Positions 25,501 through 36,200 of a DNA stretch of 64,000 bases are shown here, piece after piece. The translations under genes and the position numbers were made by a program. The stretch's first letter is position 1. Each line of letters opens with the position of its first letter. The notes beneath the pieces were generated by a model, which was not told where the DNA came from, did not search any database, and saw only the letters and a program-made list of their open reading frames with translations. Source of the stretch: Clavelina lepadiformis (lineage: Eukaryota > Chordata > Ascidiacea > Aplousobranchia > Clavelinidae); contig NC_135244.1 in NCBI RefSeq assembly GCF_947623445.1, positions 8,494,001-8,558,000 of the forward strand. Reading direction: 5' to 3'.

Positions 25501-27493
25501 TCAGAATATGAATTCAAAATTCTAACAATGAACATGCGCAACAAACACTAGGTTACAGTTAACTACCATTAACTCTGAAAATTACCAAAAATCTCACCAA
25601 ATTCTTGTGGTTCCCATTCTGGTACAGTGACATTTGGCGAATGTTGAAATGAACTTGGATCAGAATTTCTGCCATCTACATCCGCCTCTCTACGTAATAA
25701 TGCCCCTTTGGCTTTACTGAATAAACCTTTGAAAATACATTACCTGTAATCAGTTAAGGCTTGTACAAGAAAAATATTACCCAAAATCGGTTTTAAGGTT
25801 TGGCTTTGGCAAACGGTACAACTTTTTTAACTTTTCAAACTAACTGCTAATTTTCAGCTGTAATTAAATATGTTAGTATAAAGTTTGAAAGATTGTTTAA
25901 AGAAATGTAAGAACCCATTTCAGTCCCTCTAACCCCCTTAAACAATACTGTGCCAAAACCATATCTAGCTTTCTGAACTTGGTTAGTGGACACATGTCAG
26001 CACTTTTTGTTAGCTGCTTTCGATACAATTTTTTATTAGAAAAATAAAAACTCAGCAACTGCTAATGTTGTAAAGTTAAGTGCAAAATATAGGAATCCAT
26101 CCTTTTGCAACATATAGAAAAAAATTCTAGAAATAATCAGCTGGTTTACATCTATTAAAAATATTTCAGTTTCTAAATGACAACAAAAAGTGTTTGGCTA
26201 GGTCAAAACAAAAAGCTCAAATTGACTTGCTGCAAATTTATTCCAATTTACTCATTTATTTAGTTTTTCCCTAAAGATTATGTACACCAAATGCAGTAAT
26301 ATTCAATCAGAACTTTTTTAGAAGAAACAAGAAAACTGCCATACTCTGCAGTGCGGGTTGAGAAAAAAATCACTATTGTGGTTTGTATCAAGCAGATGCC
26401 GATGATAAGGGAAGGTGGAATAAACTGTCATGAGAAATCAACAGCCAACTTCTACATGTGCACTATGACGATGATGAAAGTTTCACCTGTATACTTCAGA
26501 TGAATTTTTAAATTGGCCATTTTGTGCAGCTCTGCAATTGGTGTTTTAATAAACCCATTCCAAGTTAAGGCCACCATCTTGTTTTGGGTGGCAAAACATT
26601 TTCGATCGCCTATGCTTAACAAGGGAAATTGTAAACTCATTTTGATTCTTATCAAGACAGTACTGCACTCTAATATTATGCTATATGGTAGGTATAAGAC
26701 TAGACCCACTTCTTCATCAAAAAAAATATATTTATTGCTTAATAAGTTTGATAATTGTGAGAAATGCATTCAAAAAATCAAATTGATCATTTCTTTTTTA
26801 TGAGCACGAGCGAGAGGGTGAGCGCGCTCAGTTTTTGAGAATATGAGTGGAAGCAGCACTGGTCAGCATGTTGGCAGTCTGAACATGGTTGCATGCCCGA
26901 CTGAAAGTACGGCAGTTTATCAACAAGAACTTATGCACGCAAATTCACAAGTTTCGGCATGCAATAAAACCTCAATTCTTTTTTATTTATTATAAATGGG
27001 TGAGTAGTAAAATATTTGGTGTACATGTTGATGAATTTTGTATATGCAGGTGCCACACATTCCATTATGGGTTGCATCGTCTACTACTAAAGGTATGATA
27101 TATGCCTCACCTATGGTCTGGAAAGTTCAGTAGTTTTTGACGAGAAAACGTGTTTGCAAAGGCGCAAATTTTGGCGTTATTGTGTGCACCAAAGCCTCAA
27201 TTTTTCATTTATTTATGATAAATTGGCGTTTAAACAACCAACTTTTTTTGTATGTTTACTATAAATCGGTATGAAGGTAAAAAAATCTTTTTTATACAGT
27301 ATTAAAAAATCTATTTTTTTTATATTCTGCATGAAAATTTTAAAATCTACCAACCTTTAATTTGATCAAAAACAGCTTTATCTTCAGCTGTATGAAAACT
27401 TTCAAAATGATTCTGAAGTTTATGAAACGATCCGAGGTCCTGTACGCAAATTGGGCAAAGGAATCCTTCGCGAATACCACTGCCGCTTTCCAT
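19503..27493 (-). CDS. RBSN: Rabenosyn-5, FYVE-domain Rab4/Rab5 effector
   Basis: Endosomal tether that binds PI3P, Rab5, Rab4, Vps45 and EHD proteins and drives early-endosome fusion and recycling. Ten minus-strand exons: 27355-27493, 25598-25726, 25078-25178, 24554-24593, 22388-22549, 21796-21992, 21563-21633, 21122-21314, 20346-20530, 19503-20127. Every junction keeps frame, giving 613 aa (human about 784). Domains in order: an N-terminal C2H2 finger (FLCPICVQDL, residues 11-36); the FYVE domain (about 150-210) with the PI3P-binding RRRHHCRLCG signature; a SKKI helical region; a charged coiled coil (RRKEKERKLRQQIEEAERER); a Rab4-binding-type helix pair starting DPILEQIQYVEQ; two NPF motifs (TNPFLQ, KNPFLED) for EH domains, where human has about five; and a C-terminal Rab5-binding helix pair DPMLQQICYISK. 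The shorter length comes mostly from the disordered NPF region. Confidence 0.96.
20722..21063. mobile_element. Fold-back MITE with ~120-bp inverted arms in RBSN intron
   Basis: The left arm 20722-20838 (AAGTGAGGGGCAAATCCAAA, ACAAGTTGGCC, GAAAGGATTT, TATGTAGTGGTTAAGCA) returns as the reverse complement at 20945-21063. The arms are imperfect but aligned over their whole length. There is no coding content. A transcript through the RBSN intron would form a long hairpin. Confidence 0.85.
23362..24354. mobile_element. hAT element, 993 bp, 8-bp target duplication
   Basis: Ends are TAGGGCC and GGCCCTA, flanked by exact GTCATGAC copies at 23354-23361 and 24355-24362. Subterminal TTTGACTTTATTTTGACC-type repeats occur at both ends, mostly in the same orientation (about 23395-23440 and 24180-24340). 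It lies in the RBSN intron between exons 4 and 5. Most of the transposase is missing, but a zinc-finger reading frame survives on the minus strand. Confidence 0.88.
23670..23921 (-). pseudogene. BED/CGGBP1-type zinc-finger fragment of a hAT transposase
   Basis: The open frame, most likely from the ATG at 23879 (MPKQAKSSSAK), contains GGDLRCNFCEVIV followed by a basic stretch ending HRKSKRHQ. This is a C-x2-C ... H-x5-H pattern, like BED fingers and the CGGBP1 family, which is itself hAT-derived. The frame ends shortly after and I see no catalytic domain downstream, so this is the N-terminal DNA-binding remnant of an internally deleted element. Confidence 0.6.
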
Positions 27494-27870
27494 TGTAAGA
27501 ACGAAAGCTAAATTTTAAAAACGGCACATCCCTGACATCAACCCAACATGACGAGCAGAGAACACAGCCGATCCTACTAACGTACCCATCAGCGGTTGTT
27601 GTCTATGAACCACGGATTTTCACGACGTGGCTCACAAATATTGTGAGCCACATACTCGTAGGAGCCATGTTACTTGCTCAAAACTCTGTAATTGCAAACT
27701 ATTGCAAATAACGACACTTTCATGGTAACTATCTAAAAGGCAAAATTTCTTTGTTCGCCTCTACTGTACTTAACAATGGAAATTGTCGACCCACTTTGAT
27801 TCTTTTTTAAAGTCCAAGTGTTTCAGACATCGGATTGCAAATATGAATTTCTTAACACATTAAAGAAGAA
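26585..27870 (+). repeat. Dispersed repeat family, two copies
   Basis: Segments at 26600-26660 and 27755-27850 share a CGCCT.T.CTTAACAA.GGAAATTGT block followed by TTTGATTCTT. Further copies lie near 53755-53860 and 63850-63960, all on the plus strand. The 26.9-27.3 kb interval between the copies has related AATTTATAATAAATA-type sequence. It lies in RBSN intron 1 and the RBSN upstream region. Confidence 0.6.
27507..27522 (-). promoter_or_regulatory. 3' splice-site-like sequence before RBSN ATG
   Basis: On the minus strand, TTTTTAAAATTTAG ends 14 nt before the RBSN ATG. It is a possible trans-splice acceptor. Confidence 0.45.
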
Positions 27871-28579
27871 ATGTTGGTTTGGTTTGTTTTCAGCAATTTC
27901 AATTTTACGTATTGGACTTGTTCGATATGAAGTTATTACGTATTTATTATGAAGACGTTACCCAAACTTTTCAATTTGGTTCAGTATCCAATAGAGTGTG
28001 TATGTTCAATATTTCAACTGCGCAAGCACTGAGTCAAAACCATAATCAAAATGAATTAAATGACGTCACACAAAATTGGATTCAATTATTATCCAGTGGA
28101 CCGTTGCACCAACGCCACAAATCTCAAACTTTGAAAACAATTCGCAAAAGCAGTTTTAACTGAGCACAAATTTTATTACAAATTTTATTTGGCACGCCCA
28201 CTAATCCCGGTGTCGTGCCAAATAGCGACCCCCTCCCAAACACTGATCTCCCGCCATTTGTGACGTAATAAATTGATTCATTGAATATGCGCAGTATTAT
28301 ATAGTGCGTGTTGATATCCCGTCGCGCTTACGTACTCTGGTCGATCGAGTATCATATAAATAACCATAAATTTAAACATTTTCCTATGGGTGGGGTTAAG
28401 TTTTAAAGGTACTATGGTAAAGGTAAAGAAATTGTTCTTAAAATGGAAGAATAAAACAGTCGGGGTATTTGGCTAGATTTCTTGGCAAAATCGCTCAATC
28501 TATTTATCATCGAGCGCATGATGATATCTCGTCGCGCAGATAGCAAATCGATGTACGGTTGTATTAGTTAGTTATGCAG

Positions 28580-29080
28580 CAGGGGTGCTCAAAATAATAT
28601 TTATATTTATTCCACTTTTTCTTTTCTCGAAATAGATTATTTCCATTGAAGCTTTTATTGAAATAAATAATTTACATCGAAGCTTTCAAAGAATAAATAA
28701 TTCGTTCAGTGTTTGACAATAAATTATTCTTCACTAAACAAATTATTTTCTACAACATGATTTATTCATCGTCTTCATTACCAACTACATTCATTATCTT
28801 GTTGACCTCACTGACTCCCCACAGTTGTTTGTTTGCATGTAGAAACAATTGCGACTCAAAGTTAGAAGGAGTGAGTCGTTTTGATGACATTGACATTGAT
28901 GACATTGAGTCGTTTTGATGACATGGTTAACTTAAATTAACTTAATACCGTAACTTAAGTAAAATGAATTATTTTGAAGCTAGCCGAATAAATAATTCTG
29001 ATCGAAAAAACAGAAAAATAAATTATTCTCGAGGAATTATTTAAATATATTTAAATAAAATATATTTTTGAGCAGGTCTG
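28580..29080. mobile_element. hAT-like MITE, 501 bp, between RBSN and GNPAT
   Basis: The left end CAGGGGTGCTCAAAATA and the right end (reverse complement CAGACCTGCTCAAAAATA) form terminal inverted repeats. GTTATGCAG is present on both sides (28571-28579 and 29081-29089), giving an 8-9 bp duplication. The interior is full of AATAAATAATTC-type motifs in both orientations. It also has a small GATGACATTGA/GAGTCGTTTTGATGACA tandem at about 28870-28925. Confidence 0.75.
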
Positions 29081-29478
29081 GTTATGCAGTAATTAAAGTT
29101 TATTTTAACACAAACAGTTTACAGTTTTTTGATATGTTTAACATCTTATTCCTTACCATTTACGTTATTTAGCTATAGTTCATGCTTTGCCGTTTGTTTG
29201 GATTCATGTCGCTTTGCTTCTTGTAGCTTTTTTGTTGTGTTGGTTCTTATGATCTTGCTAGGATTCTGCCAGAAGAAGACGGTGTTGAAATGTTAGCTAA
29301 TGAACCGTTGACTAAACGTTCGATTGGTTCGATTTATGGAAAGTCTGTGAAGCGTAGTATTTCAGTAATACCCAACACATTACCGTTTAGACTTTAGACT
29401 ATGTTTGTTTAATAACGTCTTTAAGTTTCTTTAGGAATTATTTTGTGGGTTTGGTGGCCATGCTAACCTACCATCTTA

Positions 29479-29635
29479 TAGCACAATTGCTATCTTGCAT
29501 GTTTTAAGCCCTTGGGCTTTGCCACTTTTTCCTGCTCGTTAACTGTTCATGAGCATTGTGGTATAACTACAACGTTTAGCATCGTAACTTTGACTCCGCA
29601 CAGTTAATGGCGAAAAATAAACAATACAACACAGT
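29479..29635 (-). repeat. Dispersed repeat, minus copy
   Basis: Reverse complement of the 13897-14068 repeat, about 80-85% identical by eye. Between RBSN and GNPAT. Confidence 0.7.
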
Positions 29636-30204
29636 CTCTCTAAGTTAACGGCTTGTTGTTAAAGATAGGTGGTTATTGGTTAGTTTAGGAAAATGGGTAT
29701 ACTAAAAGCTGATTTTAGTTCTTTAAAGTTTTATTGGAGGTTTATTTACATTAGAAGGTAAACTTAGCTTAGGTTTAGGTTACTATGTTATACAGTAACA
29801 TTTAAGTTTGGTTTACAAGAACTGAACAATTGCTTCAAACGCACGATTTCTTCCAGTGAAATAGTGCCAGCACAATAGGTAACCTATTGAGACTTCATTG
29901 CATTTGCTCTATATACGAACTTGCTTGAGCTGAGACGTGTAGTATAACAGTGAACGGTCCATTAGGGCATAACTACCTATTTTTCTCTTTTAAACTGCTG
30001 TCATGAGCGCTGTGTGTCTTTTTCAACTGCATGGCCCTGGATTTCCTGCATGTTAGACAAAAACCAACTTGATTACACAATTAATTTAGTAATTTACCAG
30101 TTTATGCTACATTTAATAGTTTTAAGTGATTCAACTTGAAACAGTTTAAATAATTAACGGTACAAAGTCATGACAAAAATGTTATTAATTCTTAATCAGG
30201 TGGT

Positions 30205-30212
30205 GCTTTTAG
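30205..30212 (+). promoter_or_regulatory. 3' splice-site-like sequence before GNPAT ATG
   Basis: GCTTTTAG ends only 10 nt before the GNPAT start codon. Confidence 0.45.
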
Positions 30213-30222
30213 GAATTTAAAT

Positions 30223-33200
30223 ATGGATCTGTTATATAATCCAGAAAAATCTTCCCTTAATGAAGATGGGTGCATTAATATGTTAGAAGAACTTCAAAAA
30301 CACTATTTTGGGGCTTTTAAATTAGCTACTAAAACATACAGTCCTCCTGATTATATACATCGGATAAAGAGGCATCCCTCAGATATCTGGAAAAGAGTCA
30401 TGAAGTCAGATAGAATCCAGTGGATGGTTCAAAGAATTGCAAGAGAGGAATGTGCGCCAGTTGAAAGTATAATGAAGGAAGTCGAAAAAATTCTGAAAAA
30501 ATTAGCATTTACAGATCACCTGTCACTAGTCAGATTACTTGGTTTCTGTCTTGTTAAAGTCCAATTCGCAATTTATCAGAATGGAGTGTTTATTAATACC
30601 AGCGCTGTTGAAAAACTTCGTGCAATGCTCAAGCGTCATCCTGTCATATTCATGCCAAGTCATCGTAGCTACATGGATTTTTTAATGTTATCACTAGTTT
30701 GTTTTTACTTCAACATACCTTTACCAGCTATAGCTGCTGGGATGGATTTTCAAAAAATGGCAGTTGTTAGTGGAATGCTTCGTGCCAGTGGAGCTTTTTT
30801 CATGAGAAGATCATTTGGTTCGGATCGTCTATATTGGGCTGTTTTTACTGAATATGTTCATGAAATAATTATTAATGGAGATCGGCCAATGGAATTTTTC
30901 ATTGAAGGAACAAGAAGTCGAACAGGAAAGTCTTTAAATCCTAAGTTTGGTCTTCTATCTGTCATTGCCGAACCGTACCTAAAAGCACAAACTTATGATG
31001 TGCTTATTGTCCCAGTTAGCATATCATATGAGCGACTCTTGGAGGAAGAACTGTATGCATATGAGATGTTAGGTGTTCCAAAACCTAAGGAATCAACATC
31101 CGGTTTATTCAAAGCATCATCAATTTTAGTTAATAATTATGGTAGTGTTCACATGCATTTTGGTGATGCTATATCACTGCGGAAATATTTTGGCCATCTC
31201 AACAGGTCAGTGCATGCAACTTACCCACGATATATGCTCCATCTCTCGGAAAAGGAGCAAAATTGCATGAAAGAATTAGCCTACAAAATTGTCAGGGAGC
31301 AACAAAAGAATATGATTTGTTCACCTTGGACAGTGATTGCCTCAGTCTTGTGTTTGTATCCTGATGGCATTTCTATGCATGATCTTGTGCAAAATGTTTT
31401 GTGGTTTAAAGGAGTATTAGATTTAATGAAGGTGAAAATTTCATGGTCTTCGGATGGAATTGATGAAATTATTCAAAAGTGTTTGCATCAGTACAGACAT
31501 ATTGTTGAGAGCTCTATTTGCAACGATATAGACTCAAGCTGGATAAATATATCATCAAAAGTCAGTGAAAGAAAATCTTTATATACTGAAACAGCTTATA
31601 ATAGTAGAAAAGCTCTGACTCCTCGCCTCAGGGATGAAGCTGTTAACTATATTATTCTATCAAGTTATCGGAATCAGTTGCTGAATTACTTGGTTCGTCC
31701 AGCACTGGTTGTATTTTCGCTTGACCATCATCTTGTGTCTGACTCTTCCAATGTTGTTACATTTTTCATGTCGAGTCTGGTTAAAGACTTTGAGTTTCTT
31801 GTTCATCTTTTATGTAAGGACTTCATTTTTGAACCTGGCAAAATGAGTCATGATTTGGAAACAGGCTTGAGTGATCTTACAGTAAATGGTTCAATTGCAT
31901 CTACTGCTGATGAAGTTTTTGTGGTAAGAAAGCATGCTGGCCGTTTGCATTCTTTCTTGAAATCTTGTTTTTCTCCGTTTATGATAGCATACTGGATGGC
32001 ATGCCAGTTTTTCCTCAAAAACAAAGGGTCATACAAGATGACTACTGTCATTGTGCAGGTAGAGTTTTTTACTTTATTTTATGTGCTTACATCTAAACAT
32101 TTAAATACATTTTGAATATTTTTGCATCTTGAATAATATTAACTTGCTCAAGATTGAAATTATAAAATCTGAAATGCCATTAAGCTAAGTGCGTTAAGGC
32201 TTTAATCTAAAATTTTGAATATAGCTGATTAGGCCTAGGTGATGCTGCAATAGAAATTATTCATATAGGCAGTTGGTACTGTACTGGTATAGTGTCGGAG
32301 TATCTGTAGTTTTGGCTGAAAAAGCTTTGTAATTTTTTAAAGGAGTATTAAATCGATCGAGCCCTAGTGCTTGTTTCCTAGTCTCGGTTTCAGGCCAATA
32401 GTTCTAGGTGCAGAGGTGTTTTCTATGAAAATGCTTTTTTGATTGTTGCTGGCTATTGTCAGGATTAGATTAATGGAGACGGCAGAGAATGATTTTAATC
32501 ATATACGAGGTCTGTCCAAAAAGTGTCCAACAAACAACAAATTTCACAAATTTTTATTAATCTCCTTCAACATACCATCATTGTAAGTGCACACATTTTT
32601 TCGAGTGCCTCTCTCACACTTAAAAACATTTCTTGAACTCCTCCTCTGGATTGCTCCTGAGCTCTGCCGTTGGTTTTTCCAGTAATATCTTGCCGTGTTT
32701 GAAATCGTATCCCTTTTAGCACAATTTTGACTTAAGGAAACAGCCACAAGTCGCATAGTACCATATCAATAGAGTAAGGCGGCTGGTGCAAAAATGCTAT
32801 ATTATTTTTTTCCAAAAATCCATGAATCACATGTGCGGAATGAGCAGAAGCATTATCATGATGAACTTATATGTTCTTCCTCGTCCATATGTGCGGCTGC
32901 TTTTGAACATCATCTTCGAAGACAACATAAAACTTCCAAGTACTACTGTCTGCTGATTGTTTGGCCTTCTAGTGCATATTCATGATACACAATGCCGCAA
33001 AAATCAAGCTTTTGGCAAAACTTGATGCAATAACTTTGTTCAAGAAGTTCTGTCATTTTGCTTGTGAGTAAAAAGAATGTACTAAATGGTTCATAAAAAG
33101 AGAACCGGCTTGAAACTTTGATTGCGCATTGATAGTGATATCACCATATGACAAAACAATTTCCTTGTAATAGCATTATTTTTGGTGGAAGGAGATAAGG

Positions 33201-36200
33201 TCTGATATTGTTAGACAGACTTCTTGTACAAGTTAAACTTTTTAGTAGTTATATTGGAATTGATTTAAATTCTTTTAAACTCATAAGGTATGGCTTTAAC
33301 TCTAAGTGTGGATTATGAACACATAGTTTCAGTGTGACGTTAAAAGGTTTTTTTAGGAATGACCTTTCGCAATGGTGTACTTAACACAATCACTTTTATT
33401 CCTTTAATCATTTACTAGGTTTGGAAAGCAAATGTTTAAATAGACCATACGAAGTTGCCAGATTTTAACATCTTGTTGTTTTTAACGATTTCTACTTCTT
33501 AACAAATATTTACCATTAAACCTGTGATAGCGCCTATACTTAACTTTAATCTTTAACTTAGCTTAACTTAAAACCATCCAAATAAAACTTAGAAGACCTC
33601 AGAATGAGAACATAAATTCAAGTTGCAAAAAATTAAAGCCTGGCCATAAGGATTAGTGATTAGGTATCGCTGCTGTATTAACTCTTAATATTACAACCAA
33701 ATGATAGAAAAAAACATAGCCTAATTGTAGTCTTAGAGTATTATGAAGGATTATACATGTTACTGATATACTGTATCAAAAGTGTAACTTTGGTTTCTTC
33801 AGTGTAAACTTAGAGAATTTAAGTACAGTATATATCGAATTCTTTTTTGCATGGTAAATTGGTACAAAAATATTTTTTCAAGTATGAATACGACCATCGA
33901 GTCAAACCAAAACATTTACATATTAGTGTACATTGGAACATTTATCGTTGGCCATTGAAAATGCATGACCTAACTGAATCGTTTTCATATGGACATAATA
34001 CTTTTTAATGACCGTTTCTACGAGAAAAGGTCAAGTGAGGACACATCATCCAAAATAGGCTTTATCAATGCATCCACAAAGTGAAATCGCTCCTCTGTTA
34101 ATCCCCATAGAAGCAAGACTCGGCTTTTAACAAAATAATATATTTTATTGGTTTGAAACAAAACTATCTTGTTAAGTAATTTGCAAATGCCTGGATTTTA
34201 TAAGAGGTATCCTTTTCTTAACACACATTGGTAGTCAACAATGACTCTTTTCCTGAAAAGAGAATGGGTTTCTGTTAACCACGACTATACTCAGTAATGT
34301 CGTTTTAATCTCATGAGAATTTTCATGATTTTAATCGGCATTTCACTTGCAAATTGTCAATTTTTGGCGTCTTGGAAAGACACAAACACTCTCATTGATG
34401 TTCCAAATATTTCAGGAACTTAAGTAGTTCGTAATTGTCCAAAACAGGATTATAAAATTTTTGTGTTAATTTTGATTTTTTAGCTCAAGTAGTGTTCTGA
34501 CCCATACTGCTGTTGGACTCCACAGTGCTCATTGTGATAGTTAGCACAAAACCAGAAAACTCAGTATAGCTTTTAGGCTTTTGTAAAAAATAAACAAATA
34601 TATACTACAAAATGGGGTAACTTTGATTGGTTTTACAAGATTTTGATCCATGGTGTTGCTATAGTTTAATCCTTGTTTGTGAAATTTTTCTAACATGACA
34701 CCCTAGGGCAGCTTTCAGCATGTAAAATATCACTGCAGTACTATGATGTCATCATGTGTTTTTCTGCTTTAATCTTACCTATCAAAGTAGCCCCACCTTG
34801 GACAACCTTGATAGCTATTGAAATTTTGAGAATTTATGGGCAGTATCAATTACTATAGCACAAAAGTTATGTTCGTGTATGTGGTATCATGATGATTTTT
34901 AACATGCTGTTTATATGACATATTTTACAGTCGAACTGACTACACAGTCAGTTCCTCACAGATGACCTACCGGCAGAGAGTGGATTTTTTACACTTGTTC
35001 CACAATGTACCATCAACTAATTTATGCTTTTTCGTGAAACTTTTTGTACTTTTTCCCTGAGATACATCATAATTTGCCCTTTGAAGCATTTCTTGGATAA
35101 AGCTTCCATATTTTCTTGAACCATTTTTGGTCTTGTAGTTTGGGATCATTGTATTCATGCGTATTCATGTACTACTGGATGAAACAGAAAGGAAACTATA
35201 TTCATAAGATTGCTTATAATATTATTCCACATTGATGGCATAAAAAGTAGTTCATCAATACGGCCATGAATTATCGAATTGGTATTTTGGTAAAGATAAA
35301 GTTTTTTTGCCAAAAATATACCCCTATAAAATAAAAAATGATATCATGCAATGTTATTTTATCAAAATTGAGGCATAGAAAGGTGTTTGTACGCACTGAA
35401 ACTTAAACTGTCAAAGTTCAAAGTAACCCTATTTTATGGTAGTAAATTTTAAACATTGGTATAAAGTTGATCTTGTTTTAGTAACAATCAAACTCATTAT
35501 TCATGGCAGGAATCAACCTTACGGGAACACAATTCTGTTGTGAGTCCATACTAAAGAAAAAACCAAACATGTATTGATGATTGATGGAAAATTACTATTG
35601 CTGTTTAGGTTTTTTGAGCAGTTTTTTTTTATTAATATTTTATCATGGTGTAAAGTCAACTGCAAAAACTGTTTAACACAATGGCTGGCATAAATAAACT
35701 TTATCAAACACTTTTACTAACTGCGCTGAGGCGTTGGCTCATTTCAACGAACAATTTATGCACAGCGGATGGTTTATATTTGAATTGCTACGCACAGTTT
35801 GAGAATTGCTGGAAATACTAAACAAATTCAATAAGATTCATAAAAAGTGCTTGGCTTTTTATCATTTGAATGTTGACTTTTGTTTTGTAGATTCAAAAAT
35901 GGATCGGCGATCACCAAAAAGTGAGTGGCATAACATATGAGATGTTGTCCATAAATCTACTTTCTAACACCGTGCATAGCCTCATAGACATGAAAGGCCT
36001 TACAACTCATAAGGTTTGTTTTGAAGCTACATGCCTCATTTGTGGCTTTATGATTTCTTTCATAACCTTATATGTCAATTGTTGAATTTGCAAGGTTTTT
36101 CGTTAAAAACATCAGCAAATTCAAAACTGTTAGAATTATTTTCATAAATTTTTCCAAGTAGAATCAGTTATCACGTTTGTAAATGTTATATACTTTACTA

